NCBI GenBank assembly: GCA_031763025.1
Contig: JASSKH010000026.1
Coordinates: 5,888,429-5,952,428 of the forward strand
Direction of reading: 5' to 3'
Origin: Macrocystis pyrifera
Taxonomy: Eukaryota > Sar > Phaeophyceae > Laminariales > Laminariaceae
Length of the DNA stretch: 64,000 nucleotides
The position numbers and the translations under genes are program-made. Positions 1 to 10,458 of this stretch are shown in pieces. The notes under the pieces are model-generated. The model ran no database searches. It worked only from the letters and a program-made list of their open reading frames with translations, and had not been told where the DNA came from. How positions within the stretch are numbered: position 1 is the stretch's first letter; each line of letters starts with the position of its first letter.

Positions 1-209
1 CGACGTGAGTCGACCAGGGAAAATGCGCGACGTTGACGTGCTATTCTCTAATTTCAAGCAGTTTGTCACCAGAGGGAGGGTGCGCTTCTATAGCGGTCAA
101 GAGGTAGACCACGAAAGTTGTGCATTTTAGAGTGTGCTGGTTTAGGTTGTCTGGACGAATGGAGCAGGAGGATGAAGGTCTTATCACGCCGCCAGCTTTT
201 CGTTCGCAG

Positions 210-342
210 GAAGTGCCGCCGCCGGTCCGAGTGTCGGCAGGGGGGCTGGCACTACAGCAACGTCCGCAAAACAACCACTCCGGGCGGTGGCCTCGGTCAG
301 ATGCGAGAGTGCGGGTTCTCTACCTTCGCCTCCAAGAAGTAA
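210..342 (+). CDS. Possible terminal exon of an upstream plus-strand gene
   Basis: After a TTTTCGTTCGCAG acceptor the frame reads KCRRRSECRQGGWHYSNVRK, then TTTPGGGLGQMRECGF, to a TAA at 340-342. Codon third positions are GC-rich, as in the other exons. If real, this gene converges on the WBP4-like gene. The family is not recognised, and the opposite-strand frames are also open, so this is only a candidate. Confidence 0.3.
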
Positions 343-689
343 CGGTTTAATGCCACTAACCTCGCAAATTAAGGGGTAGGCTAGTTTTGTGGTAGAGCTG
401 GGCCGAAGACGGTGTATCAGACAGAACGTACATATCTGACTCCTAGACTTCCTAGTTGGGGAAGGAAGGATGCCCGGAAGGGGGAGCGGGGGTGCACTCA
501 TATCATCATATGGTCGTAGTCGTACGGTCATAGCCCCTCGCATCACTACCATGTGCACGTATCGTGTGGGGGATGCTCTCACGCCGAAAATACCTTTCTT
601 GCATCTGTTCTTAGCGACCGAGTGTCTCTCTTTCCCCCCACCCCTGTTTTGGTTCTATCAACCTCAACAAAAAACACGTTCAACCGCAC
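343..689. other. Intergenic or intronic segment
   Basis: Apart from a poly(C)-SINE fragment at about 477-555, nothing is recognised. The missing 3' exon of the WBP4-like gene could lie here, but no frame stands out. Confidence 0.4.
477..555 (-). mobile_element. Poly(C)-tailed SINE-like fragment
   Basis: A G-rich stretch is followed by TGCACTCATATCATC, GGTCGTAGTCGTACGGTCAT and CCTCGCATCACTAC, a diverged 3' end of the repeat family whose best copies are at 19508-19890 and 23110-23493. Confidence 0.6.
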
Positions 690-1106
690 CTGCCCATCCA
701 GATACCACTGGCCTCCTTCCTCGAACACCCCATCCCACGAAGCCCCCGCCCCCGCCCCCGCCCCCGCCCCTTCCCCCTCCACCAACTCCTCTTTTTTCAC
801 GCCCGGCGGCAGTTCCCCCCGTGGTGGTGGTGGTGGTGGAGGCGTGTCTCTATTCCGACCGCTTTTTGGCGGTGCTCCCGGCGGGGGGGGAGGGGGAGGT
901 CGTTCTGTCCGATCGGCATCGTCGTTCGGCGGCGGCGGCGGCGGGCCTCCTGGTGGGGGCGGGGGCGGTGCTCCTGGCGGAGGCGGGGGAGGTGATCCGG
1001 GAGGCGGAGGAGGTGGTGGTGGCGCGGCCGCACCCGATGAAGACCCCGAACCCGACCCCCCTCCTCCGAACATGCCGAGGTCTTTTTCGTGTGCCCGCAG
1101 CGCAGC
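690..1106 (-). CDS. WBP4: WBP4-like exon 3 (proline-rich)
   Basis: The acceptor is CTCTCGAAG before GCTGCGCTG and the donor is CAG before GTGCGG; 139 codons in phase 0. The exon starts AALRAHEKDLGMFGGGG, continues as runs of six to eight prolines broken by G, S or A, and ends with GASWDGVFEEGGQWYLDGQ. The opposite strand reads as glycine runs, a shadow caused by the repeats. The family match of the first eleven residues fixes the strand. Confidence 0.72.
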
Positions 1107-4100
1107 CTTCGAGAGGCGGGCGTGAGGGGGCGGTCACGGGGCAGATGGGGTGGGAAGGGGAGGGGGAGGGGAAAAGGAAAAGGGCGGGGGAGGAGTCGTG
1201 TTGAGAATATGCATGAACGTAGTCGTACGGCCATAGACCATCGCATCATTCTAATGACGGGACTGAGCACGTCGGGTTTTTACCGACTAGGGCGGAGAGG
1301 GGGGGTGTACTCGATATCATGCATGGCCGTAGTCGCATGACCATAGACCCTCGCATCCCTACAATGCCGAGACGGGGCACGTCGGCTTTTCACCGACCAG
1401 GCAGACATTGCTTGCACCAAGCGCGAAGCGCCGTGAGGTGTTCGGCAAGTCGCATGAAGGGCGAGCTGCATTCTACTAAGAACCGCTTGTGAGGCGGACT
1501 TGCGCATTGATGACAGCTTCAATGAACGGGGGGGTGGGTACAAAAAACAACCCGTCAAAGAACGGAGAGGTCCTCTCTGTAAGCCTCTTCTGGTCGACAG
1601 ATCGATGGCATGCGGGAAGCGCTCGATGGTGAGCAGCAACGCGACTGCGCCGTACACAAAGAAGGAACTGTTGTCATACGCGATGCGCATCCGTGCTGCA
1701 GCGCGCGCGACAGAACATCGCCCGTGAAACTGGCCCATGGTACCTGGTGCGCGCACACACAAAAGAGGGCTATCCATGCTCACAAACAACATACGGGCAC
1801 CAACATCAACACCAACACCAACCCCAATACCGACACCAAAACCAGCATCATCACCAACATCAACGTCAACACCAACAAAACTGTGTGCCAAAATCTCCCG
1901 CCGTGGGGATACGAGGGTCTATGGCCATACGGCTACGGCCATGGATACATGAGTGCACCCCCCCAGCCCCGAAAGCCCCTCCATATACCCCTCCATTTTT
2001 TCACCTTCTCGATTCTTTCCATCTGCCTCGCGAGGTCGGCCTCGCTCTGGGCCCCCTTCAGCTTGTCCTCCCGCTTTTTGCGGAAGAACTCCTCCACAAT
2101 CTCCACGTGCTTCTTACCCTGGTCATGGTTGCGGATGCTCTGCAAAGAACGAGAACGAACGGGACAAAAAACGGCGACAGGCACAAGCATGAAGCACAAA
2201 GCCCAAGCGCATGATACAACCCGAAAAAAATCAGGACCGGACTCAACACACCGGCGCCGTCTAGGGGTGAGGGATACCACTCTGACCCAAAATATAAGGA
2301 CGGTTTGTATTTAATAGATTTATGCTAAAGGTCCCTATATTTCGGGTCAGAGTGGTACAGTATTATTAAGAGGAAGAACCACTTACTGTCTCACTGTAGG
2401 GTGGATACTACTTTTATCGGAGGGCCTTTTGTCCTAAATTTTGCGCATCTTCCAGATTTTCTTTGTGCGCATTTTTTTTTTTCTTCCCGCTTTTCCGATA
2501 TGTTCTTTCAAAAACTGTGCATGCGAAGAGTTCCAGATATTTCGCCCTCTGTTTAAACTCACAAAGTACGACAGAACGCCCCCGTACCTTGATGTGATGA
2601 AATTCAAAAATCGACAAAACTTGGAATATCTGGAAAAAAAACTTTCCGATAATATCGGCCCTTCCCTTGCCTCCGGGAATCGTTGAAAAATGGACCACCT
2701 GGTATTTTGTTGCAGCACGTATTTAACGACCTACAGAGCACGATTACGACATGGTGTATATAGTATGTACGAGTACAGTAGTCTCATACTCCAAGACTCG
2801 ACCCTAAAGCAGAACTGCTGTATTCATATGGTAGGTACTGCTGTACCTGGCACTTACATAAATATATTTGTCTAAACGGTTACATTGGCGAACAGAGTCA
2901 AACCCGTGTCAATGAACAAGGAAGGGGTTATCAGGCTTTATGTAACCTAAACACCGGAACGGTCCTACCAGATACAAGGTATGCTATTATTACGAGGCTC
3001 GTAACCTATTGTTGCAACGTTGGTATCATCGTATCGTCTACCGAGTATCAAAAACAGCTGCAGTTCGATTTCTACTCGTACTCATATTAATAGCAGATAT
3101 CATATACAGGCAAACCATTATTAGATATATATAAAACTCGAGAATATCGCGATATTTGACATTTAGAGTCAAATTATGTGCCTCACGAGTTTTATACGGA
3201 CGTCGGGTATAGCGATATTTTCGCCATACGTGGTCCGCAACACACAAATATATGCTTGGGGTATTTTTACCCCAAGCATATATTTGTGTTCTCTTTTTTG
3301 TTGGTAGAGCCGGATTTGGCAGACAAAATTGGAAACAGCCTGTCCCCTCTACTCGGTCATCCGATCATTACCCTGCCAGCAAGCACCACAACAGCAGCAG
3401 CAGCAGTGGTGGCCGCCACGACTTGGTTGAATGAGTACGGCATACGGGTGCTCCCTCGGTCGGGGAGAGGCGGATGCGCGGGATGCCCCGGTTCCGGCTC
3501 CAGCACAGCACCCAGTGCTCTGGCTGGGCGTCTTTCTGCCGGATTTGCCGCAAACCCATGTCCCCAACACCGCACGCCCCACCTCATCCGGGAACACAAG
3601 CGGGTAGCGCCAACCCGACCTTTGGTTTTTGGCGGACACGTCTCAGCACGAGCACGAGACGCGCCATCGTCTATGCCAAGAGCCAAATCCATGGTGTACG
3701 CGGGCGCTGTAGCCTGCCGAGCTACGTAGAGAAGCAGCTGCAGCAGCAGCAGCGACGTCCTCCAGCCCATGCGATGCTCTACGTGTTTGTGCACTTGCCG
3801 CCTATTCGTATTTCACCCATATTTTATCTCACGTTGTTCTGGCAAGAAACCCGATATTGAGTTTTATATCGAGGGATTTGCGTGTACGAATATCGCGATA
3901 TTGAATTCGGCGCAAAGAGTCGAAATATCACCCTCTGTTGAGTTTTATATATGTCTATTAATAGGCCACTGTTCACATGACCATGTGTCGCGCAAAAGAA
4001 ACAGGGCTTTTCGCGGGTCAGGTCAAACCTCACGGGTCGGGTCAGCTGACCCGACCCAACCCGCGAGATTCTGAAAGCCTCTTGACCCGACCCGACCCAA

Positions 4101-5349
4101 CCCGCGAGATTTTGAAAGTCTCTTGACCCGACCCGACCCGACCCGTGAGATTTGAAAATCTCCTGACCTGACCCGACCTGACCCGCGAGATTTCAAAACC
4201 TTCTGACCCGACCCGATCCGACCCGCCACTTTCCGATTGACACGTGAGACCTTCTGACCCGACCCGATCCGACCCGCCACTTTCCGATTGACACGTGAGA
4301 CACGGGTCAAGCCGGTCGGGTCACCTTGACCCGCGAGACCATTTATCTTGACCCGCAGATTCGACCCACGAATCCGGCCCGTGGGTCAACACTTCAAAAA
4401 CAATTTCATATGCATTTGCGTGCCCTGCAGTGATAAGTGGCCTGACTGTAATGGGTATGGATGGATGCGGGCATGCGTATATGGATTTGGCGCTGTATTG
4501 ATGTTTGAATATGATACCAAACAAGTATTATTGAGTATTGGTGCGGGAGAAGCCTTTGGGTAAGAGAGCGGGGAAGTGTTTCGACTGTCGGATCCGCGAG
4601 CCGGATGCGCGGGTCCGACCCGCGGATCAGCAGAGAACAACTCGCGGGTCATGCTGGTCCGACCCGCGAGTGACCCGACTCGACCCGTGAGCTTCTCATC
4701 ACCTCTTGACCCGACCTGACCCGACCCGTGAGATATGAAAACTACTTGACCCGACCCGACCCGACCCGTGAGATTTGAAAAACTCTTGACCCGACCTGAC
4801 CCGAACCACGAGATTTAAAAACCTCTTGACCCGACCCGACCCGTGTCATTTTGAACACCCCGTGACCCGACCCGCGGGTCGGGTCATGACCCGTGAAAAT
4901 CCCTGAAAAAAAAAGAGGGAATACCGAACACCGCAACACTTCTCGCGGGTTTCTCCCCGGACAAGGGGGGGCTCATATCAGGCGTTAAACGGAGCCGTCA
5001 TGGATGATCTGATCGCGTGTGACTTACATGCCGCCGTTGGAACGGGGCTTTCTGACGGCCCTGGAACATCGCATCGCAACCGCTCCCTAAAGTCGGAAAG
5101 TAGCCAGGCTAAGAGGCGAAGCTCACAGGATGCGTCAATTATATACGCAGCCTGGTCGCGTTGTCTTGTCGTTTGGGGGTGCACATCAACCCTCGACTCA
5201 CTGCGGTGCTGTCTTTTGTCTTTTGAGAACAATGCCGACGGCAAAGGTCGATTCCGGAGCATAAAATCACTCACCGCCTGATGGTTTGAAAGCCAGACCT
5301 TGCAGTACTTGCAGAAGTACCGCTCCTGCGACACCCAGTAAGACGCCAT
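690..5349 (-). CDS. WBP4: WBP4/FBP21-like splicing factor, 5' part of spliced gene
   Basis: Three exons on the minus strand (5349-5275, 2139-2005, 1106-690) join in phase 0. The protein starts MASYWVSQERYFCKYCKVWL and continues across the first junction to NHDQGKKH. This forms a U1-type/matrin zinc finger with C13, C16, H30 and H36. The second junction reads RQMERIEK then AALRAHEKDLG, which matches the helical segment that follows the finger in WBP4 (EAAALKAYQEDL type). A proline-rich region with several PPPPPP blocks and a WDGVFEEGGQWYLDGQ segment follow. WBP4 is a spliceosome-associated protein in which WW domains or proline-rich parts contact core splicing factors; that role is inferred from family membership. 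No canonical WW domain is visible here. Intron 1 (3.1 kb) holds a hAT-like element and other inverted repeats. The 3' exon or exons after 690 could not be identified and may lie in 1-689 or outside the window. Confidence 0.78.
1204..1290 (-). mobile_element. Poly(C)-tailed SINE-like fragment
   Basis: Contains ATGCATGAACGTAGTCGTAC, CATAGACCATCGCATC and GAGCACGTCGGGTTTTTACC, the 3' half of the family. It lies next to another copy at 1299-1525 and a G/A-rich tract at 1150-1195. Confidence 0.65.
1299..1525 (-). mobile_element. Poly(C)-tailed SINE-like element, 5' truncated
   Basis: Starts at a G-run (poly-C on the minus strand), then TGTACTCGATATCATGCATG, the CGTCGG...CCGACC hairpin, TTGCTTGCACCAAGCGCGAA and TTCTACTAAGAACCGC. 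It matches the copies at 19508 and 23110 but stops before their outer 5' hairpin. Confidence 0.75.
1900..1968 (+). mobile_element. Poly(C)-tailed SINE-like fragment
   Basis: GAGGGTCTATGGCCATACGG, ACGGCCATGGATACATGAGT, then CACCCCCCC. A 3'-end fragment inside intron 2 of the WBP4-like gene, 36 bases downstream (plus sense) of nothing but low-complexity CAACACCAACA repeats at 1800-1875. Confidence 0.7.
2005..2139 (-). CDS. WBP4: WBP4-like exon 2 (His pair of zinc finger and helix)
   Basis: The exon follows a TTTGCAG acceptor and has 45 codons, SIRNHDQGKKHVEIVEEFF onward. It ends at AAG before GTGAAA. It supplies the two finger histidines spaced by five residues, then a strongly charged helix (FFRKKREDKLKGAQSEADL). 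Beyond the donor the frame runs into poly(C)-SINE sequence, which supports the exon end. Confidence 0.8.
2277..2355. mobile_element. 79-bp MITE with TA target duplication
   Basis: The terminal inverted repeats are about 25 bp with two mismatches (CCACTCTGACCC then RAAATATARGGAC). They are flanked on both sides by TA (2275-2276, 2356-2357). The TA duplication suggests a Tc1/mariner-type non-autonomous element. The outermost bases are CC and GG. Confidence 0.75.
3120..3963. mobile_element. Possible inverted-repeat DNA element of about 840 bp
   Basis: The left edge ATATATATAAAACTCGAG is mirrored by GAGTTTTATATATGTC at the right edge. The subterminal motifs GAATATCGCGATATT and GAGTTTTATA recur near both ends. 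The interior is GC-rich with CAG/CTG repeats and no recognisable gene. Boundaries are approximate. Confidence 0.4.
3242..3289. repeat. Perfect 22-bp inverted repeat with 4-nt loop
   Basis: The arms at 3242-3263 and 3268-3289 (from ACACAAATATATGCTTGGGG) are perfectly complementary around TTTT. It would form a stable hairpin in RNA or DNA. It sits inside the possible 3120-3963 element. Confidence 0.85.
4002..4905. mobile_element. hAT-like non-autonomous element packed with GGGTC repeats, copy 1
   Basis: The ends are CAGGGCTTTTCGCGGGTCA and its near inverse ending TGAAAATCCCTG. Flanking 8-mers are AAAAGAAA and AAAAAAAA (7 of 8 match, though A-rich). CAGGG ends plus an 8-bp duplication are typical of hAT elements. 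The subterminal parts are arrays of degenerate TGACCCGACCCGACCCG with GAGATTTNAAA spacers. A unique core at about 4340-4660 is shared, inverted, with copy 2. A 50-bp unit is duplicated at 4200-4299. It lies in intron 1 of the WBP4-like gene. Confidence 0.75.
5275..5349 (-). CDS. WBP4: WBP4-like exon 1 (start codon, first half of zinc finger)
   Basis: The ATG is at 5349-5347 and the exon has 25 codons. It ends just before a GTGAGTG donor, in phase 0. It holds the Cys pair of the U1-type finger (CKYC). No upstream in-frame ATG is needed: YW-S-x-x-x-x-FC at the extreme N terminus is typical of the family. Confidence 0.82.
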
Positions 5350-6537
5350 AGCTCAAAGCACCCCTCAGCGCCCCAGAGCAGGTCAGAGATGGAACGGGAA
5401 TGAGATCTGATGAGATTTGGAAAAATGGGGTTTCGTAAAGTGTGCGGTAGGATGTCTGGTAACAGGTCGGGAGATCATTCATTTCATCTTGCTCGTGAAG
5501 CAACCGCACCAAGCAACCGCACCAACGAAGGTCACGATCTTCTCGCCTATCGCCTCTATGTTGCGCGTACTGCTCCCAACGTTGGTCGGACTCTGGCTAT
5601 CACGGTGCTCTGATGCAGGATACGCGGATCGGTCCATGTTGGACTCCACCATCGCCCATGGAATGGTGAGAATGCTGTCGCTAAAAAGCCAAGAAGAGCT
5701 GATGTGGATGATGTACCGTACGCGTACAGCAGTAGATCTGTGTCGGATATACATCGGGCACTTGTTACCCATGATACTTGGTAGCTATTCGTCGATCTCC
5801 TCTGCCGACGCTCGAGGCCCCGCACGGTTGATTCGGCCGAAGCTCACTGAGGAAATCATGCTTGGCGTTCGATCCGTGTCTTTATTGGCGGTGTTATCCG
5901 TATTATATTGTCAATCATTAGGGCCGCACCAGCATCTACGGCCCTCGCCGCTTTGGATCCTGACGGATAATATCCCTCGAGACATACCTGCTAGTATTCA
6001 CCCATCCGGTACCTGATACGTTTAAAGGTGCAGCCTTCTGCTGTACCACTGGTACGCTATTTACCAGTAGATCTTCGTCTTGCTCGTGGAACAGGCCGTC
6101 GATCAGGGTCCGTCCAAGCCTATGCTACGGACTCGTTCGTACTCGCTACAAGCAGTAGTAATATCAGAGGGGAGCGCAACACAAGTGATACGTACTGGTT
6201 GTGGAATCCCGACCTTTGTCGCAGAGGGCAACCGGAACAACTCGAACGAGGCGCCCGTGAGCCGACCAGCACCGCCTACGAACTGGTACACAGCATCAGA
6301 GTCTCTGCAGCAGTGCAGCAGTACATCAGTACACAAACGATAAACCGCACACAGAGTACTACAGCAGTAACATCGTCGTCATGGTCCCACCGTCGCACGG
6401 TCGGTGCAACTGGCCCCTTCAGACTTGGGCGGTCATGCTTGGCGACTGAAGTACTTGAAATTTATGCAGGATACCTGGCACTCTTTTTTTACGTATACCA
6501 GCTGCCGGCCAAACCAGTTTCGATTGTCAAAACGGGG
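5350..6537. other. Upstream region of the WBP4-like gene, no recognised gene
   Basis: This is the divergent interval between the WBP4-like start codon and the plus-strand apyrase gene. A 600-nt open frame runs from 5417 to 6016. Its internal ATG at 5558 begins MLRVLLPTLVGLWLSRC, hydrophobic like a signal anchor, but nothing links it to a gene. TACAGCAGTA occurs at 5724 and 6360. Confidence 0.35.
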
Positions 6538-6540
6538 TTA

Positions 6541-7323
6541 GGCCGTTTCCTATGCGGTTCGATTTCGAGCTTCAGATTTGTATTTTTCGATCTCAAAATC
6601 GAATGACCCTACTTATGCAGTCCGATTATGCAAAATCCGACCGGAAATTTTTCGATTTGAGAATCCGATGACCCAAGTCGTCGGATTTTGGCCCAAAATC
6701 CGACGACCTGGGTCATCAGATTTTCAAATCGAAAAATGGCATGCTCTCTAAATTCAAGATGTTATCCACGACAGCAAACAGCAGCAGAACGATCGATGAG
6801 TTGGATGGTGATACAGCTGTATAGCGACGTTGCTTCGCGCCCGAAGCGCGGACGGCGCGTCCCTCCGTGGCCAGACTAGAGTCGGCTGGCGCGGGCTCGG
6901 GCCTAGAGACCAAGAGAAGAGCACTCGGCACGCGCCTCTCCGTGGATACGTACTCGTAGACTACACCGCAGCTGTACAGCAGCAGCAGCAGCAGTCAAGT
7001 CACAAAATCCAACACAAAATACCAAGACAGGTTGACTCTAGCGCACTCGCCACATCTCTTCGCCACCAGACTAGAGAGGCAGTCAGCGTGGGCTCGGACG
7101 CTTGGGTCCTACGCGCAGGGCAGCGCAGCGCACCCAGCGCGTCTCTTCGCGGCGCAAAATCACAAAAACAGCAGTTGGTCTTGGGGTTTGCTCGAATCTC
7201 TACACGCACAATATATCTGATTTTTCCGCATAGGAAGGCCCTTTCGATTTGTCAAGCTCGTATCTGAAAATGCCATCGGGTGAAAATCTGAAGCTCAAAA
7301 ATCGAACCGCATAGGAAACGGCC
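6541..7323. mobile_element. PIF/Harbinger-like non-autonomous DNA element
   Basis: The 25-bp perfect terminal inverted repeats start GGCCGTTTCCTATGCGGTTC and continue with partial identity. Both sides are flanked by TTA (6538-6540, 7324-7326). A 3-bp TWA duplication with GG-starting ends is the PIF/Harbinger hallmark. The 783-bp interior has a nested near-perfect hairpin (6662-6722, arms around AATCCGATGACCCAAGTCGT) and GC-rich sequence with a CAG run. No transposase is present. Confidence 0.8.
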
Positions 7324-7326
7324 TTA

Positions 7327-8259
7327 CACTGCTGTTTCACGAACATGCTACTTATACATAGGAGACCAGTCAAATTCTACCTGGTACGCAATTTGTCCCC
7401 AAAAACGGAATCGCTGTCCTAAAAAGACCACTTCCCGACACTAAAAGTGGTACCTGATATGTCAAGCCCAAAAGAGGCCTCGACGCGTATCAAAAGACCG
7501 GCCTCCTATTATTAATAGCTGCAAACATGTCAGGAGACAGCACTTTTACCCCTACACCGATTGTTTAGAAAATTGCCTCTGTAAAAAGACAGCCTAGACA
7601 GCTAAAAAACGGCGACACGATCGAAAAATCTCCGTTTTTCAATAGAAAAGTGCCTTATTTATATATATGTGGCGCCCTTTCTTCAAATTATAAAAAAAAA
7701 TCGCGTTCACATCTGTGGCAATAAACACTGCGGTGCATGTGCCGCACACAGCAGTCCATCTGTATCAGCGTACGCCTTATTACTGAAAATAAACCGAGTA
7801 ACCAGCACAAAAAAACGGGGGTTCCCGCACCGATGTGAGGTATTTTATATCAGGGTGGCAGGGAACATATGTCTACTGACTGTACAGAGACAGTTTTGCC
7901 TAGACAGTCAGCCTAGACAGAATCGACAGCTAGACATAGACATGTCTCCTGACGTCTTTCATTAATACCTGGTAGCATGTGTTTGCTGCTGTTTACGGTT
8001 TGCGGTGGGCACGGCTTATATCCCACCCGCCCATGCGAAATGCGTCTGCGAAAACCTGATCATGGGCTTGGCGGCATAGTGGCCCTCTACCCTCCCGCGC
8101 CCGTGTTTTCGAAACAAACTTCCCCGAGCTACAGTACGTATGTACCACTACTGATACCATCCGCGAAATGGTGATGATTATGTTAGAATGCGAGTGGTTG
8201 TGATGGCCTTTCGACGTCACCAAAAAGCGCATGAATTGACGCCGTGGCGGAAAAGACGC
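7327..8259. other. Non-coding segment, no gene recognised
   Basis: Holds TACCTGGTA at 7378 and 7966, TATTAATA at 7510 and three copies of CCTAGACAG (about 7589, 7899, 7910). No conserved reading frame is visible. Confidence 0.4.
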
Positions 8260-8263
8260 GTTC

Positions 8264-8542
8264 TGTTATGATACTGCTTTGTATGAGGTTGAACGCCCGG
8301 TAATTGCCTGGGTTCAGTCACTGGGAACGTATTTGTAGTACTTGGAAGGCGTATCGTAGATGGAAAACCAGGGGTTTTCCAGAGGCGCACGAGCTTGGTC
8401 TGAGTCTCCGCGTGCACGAAAGGAATAAAACTGCTCTTCTTCTATAGCTAAGCAAGCAACACACGTGAGCACCAACGATTACCGACTTAAAAGGCAGACC
8501 TGTCCAGGGATACAAAGTGTCCCGCAACCCTTGATCTTAACA
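8264..8542 (+). repeat. 5' LTR of the 8264-10454 element
   Basis: 279 bp, TG...CA ends, nearly identical to 10176-10454. It contains CCAGGGGTTTTCCAGAGGCG and GAATAAAACTGCTCTTC, a possible polyadenylation context. Confidence 0.9.
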
Positions 8543-10175
8543 AGTGGCGTCGCGCAGCCGCCCTCAGCGAAAAACGAGGGCACTGTTTTTAAACTGTCAC
8601 GAAGACACACACTCACTTCGACAGTATAGACACCCCTTTCTAAACCTTAGTAGTATCTTGAACCCCGACCTTGGAACGCTCGGCGACGACGGCGAGGCGT
8701 TCCGTCGTTGGCAAGAACGCATGATCAGACACCGCCGCGAGAACAATTCACGACCGAACAGACACAACCGGAAGAAACACAGTCGTCGTCCCGGCCACGT
8801 GGGCAACATCACGGCCAGGGTCAGCAAAGCAGACAAGGTGACGGCTACAACACACACGCGGCACGAGGACACCAGCAGTCTCACTCCGGTCATCACGGTG
8901 GTGGTTCGACCGCCCCTACCTCTTCCGCCCCGGCTCCCGCCTCGGGGTTTCGCTACCGTGCCTCGCATACCTCGGGCGGAAACCCGAATGGATGCCAGGC
9001 ACCTTCCGCGCCGGTAACTGACAGGTCGACGGCGGTTCGGCTCCTCCTGCCCGCCCGCCGCCAGCATTGTCGGGAGAAAAAACCTTGATTTCACAAGATG
9101 CTCGCGGCCCAGGCTCGCTCAGCACTCAGCGTCGGCCTACTCCGCTCCCGCCCCGCGCGTTACTCCGTACTTCGGACCGACGCAGCGACTCAGCTCCACT
9201 GCTTTCTCCGGGGAGCCCCCGGGCGCCTTCCCCGACGTCGGGAGCCCGCACCTCAAACGCCGCTCCCCTCAACCTGGGCACGAGAGCAGGCGCGATAAAC
9301 GCCTCTCTCCCGAACCACGCACCGCGCAACACGATGGGTGTCGCGCCGTCGAGTCGTTTTTTTTCAGCGAGGGTGTCCTCCTCCTACACCTCCCGGCCAT
9401 GCGGTGGCGGTCGGTTTGAGGTGCGGGAAGGCAAACACCGAAACCCCGAGATCTCGGTTGAAGCTCGACTCGGCATTTCCTCGCAATAACGGTGGCCGCT
9501 CCACCCTTTTTCCTATCAAGGAGGAGTCGACAAGATTAGCTACCTCGTCCCCCTTCCCCACCAGGTCTACAGGACGGAAGAACCTCTCCGGTGGACCCTT
9601 TGTTGCCCCCCACCCGAGCACCGTTCTTGAAGACGTCTACAGGGTCTGCAGGCCCTCTTTCGTCTTCGCGCACGCCACTCCACGTGCGCAGCGCTCCTTC
9701 GGCTCCAGTGGAACAGGAAAAAACCTGGCACTGTCCGTCGAGCCAGTGGTGACTCCACGGCCTTCGGTCAGATCAACCGGGCAGCATACCCGTTAAATTC
9801 GGAAGAATCGCAGCTCTCGTCAAGCAGAACGGGCTCAGAGCCCCCTGCCCCCTTTGGTCCAGGACAGAGATCATCGGGCGCAGGAAGACAACCTTCTGGC
9901 GATTTTTTGCCTACGGGTAATGGTGACACAGAGCCAGTATACGTGGAACCGGACTCGTCTCGTGCACCAGGGGCTCAGTGTTCTCAAGAGAAGCACACTC
10001 CCCCCCCCCACACGCCGCAACTGCGGCCACCGACGACTCGGCACTGTTTCGCCGTTCAGAGGTGTGGGAGTGGGTTTTGAGGAGCCGCATCTTCGACTCA
10101 TGTTCTAGTTCGTAGAATCGGGGTTTCCACGAATTTCCCATAATTCTGCATATACGGCTCATCAGAGTGGGCTAG

Positions 10176-10454
10176 TGTTATGATACTGCTTTGTTTGAGG
10201 TTGAAAGCCCGGTAATTACCTGGGTTCAGTCACTGGGAACGTATTTGTAGTACTTGGAAGGCGTATCTTAGATGGAAAACCAGGGGTTTTCCAGAGGCGC
10301 ACGACCTTGGTCTGAGTCTCCGCGTGCACGAAAGGAATAAAACCGCTCTTCTTCTATAGCTAAGCAAGCAACACACGTGAGTACCAACGATTACCGACTT
10401 AAAAGGCAGACCTGGCCCGGGATACTAAGTGTCCCACAACCCTTGATCTTAACA
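10176..10454 (+). repeat. 3' LTR of the 8264-10454 element
   Basis: 279 bp, nearly identical to the left LTR. It is preceded by the conserved CTCATCAGAGTGGGCTAG block that occupies the polypurine-tract position. Confidence 0.9.
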
Positions 10455-10458
10455 GTTC

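Larger units (their letters stand above)
8264..10454 (+). mobile_element. LTR retrotransposon, non-autonomous, with target duplication GTTC
   Basis: Two 279-bp direct repeats at 8264-8542 and 10176-10454 start TGTTATGATACTGC and end ATCTTAACA. GTTC flanks both outer edges (8260-8263, 10455-10458). Two bases after the left LTR lies TGGCGTCGCGCAGCC, a primer-binding site shape (TGG start). The same TGGCGTCG follows the left LTR of the element at 35756. Just before the right LTR is CTCATCAGAGTGGGCTAG, shared with other LTR families here. The 1.6-kb interior has overlapping open frames on the plus strand (8544-9017, 9067-9489, 9338-9796), but no gag, protease, reverse transcriptase or integrase motif. 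It is therefore judged non-autonomous. Confidence 0.88.

Noticed and set aside
579-1125. Glycine-rich plus-strand reading of the 800-1050 region as a separate protein
   Set aside because: The minus-strand frame has correct splice sites and joins the WBP4-like exons; the plus reading is its complement.
1280-1891. A 203-codon minus frame
   Set aside because: It overlaps a SINE-like element and CAACACCAACA low-complexity sequence and has no domain.
5417-6016. A 199-codon open frame with a hydrophobic internal start as a gene or apyrase N-terminal exon
   Set aside because: No splice junction to the apyrase exons, no conserved motif, and its length is within chance for this window.
10140-10180. 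CTGATGAG followed by GAAA on the minus strand, next to the LTR, resembling a hammerhead ribozyme core (retrozyme idea)
   Set aside because: The stem II closing pair before GAAA and a complementary stem I cannot be formed, and the other copies do not keep the core. The block is better explained as the conserved polypurine-side region.
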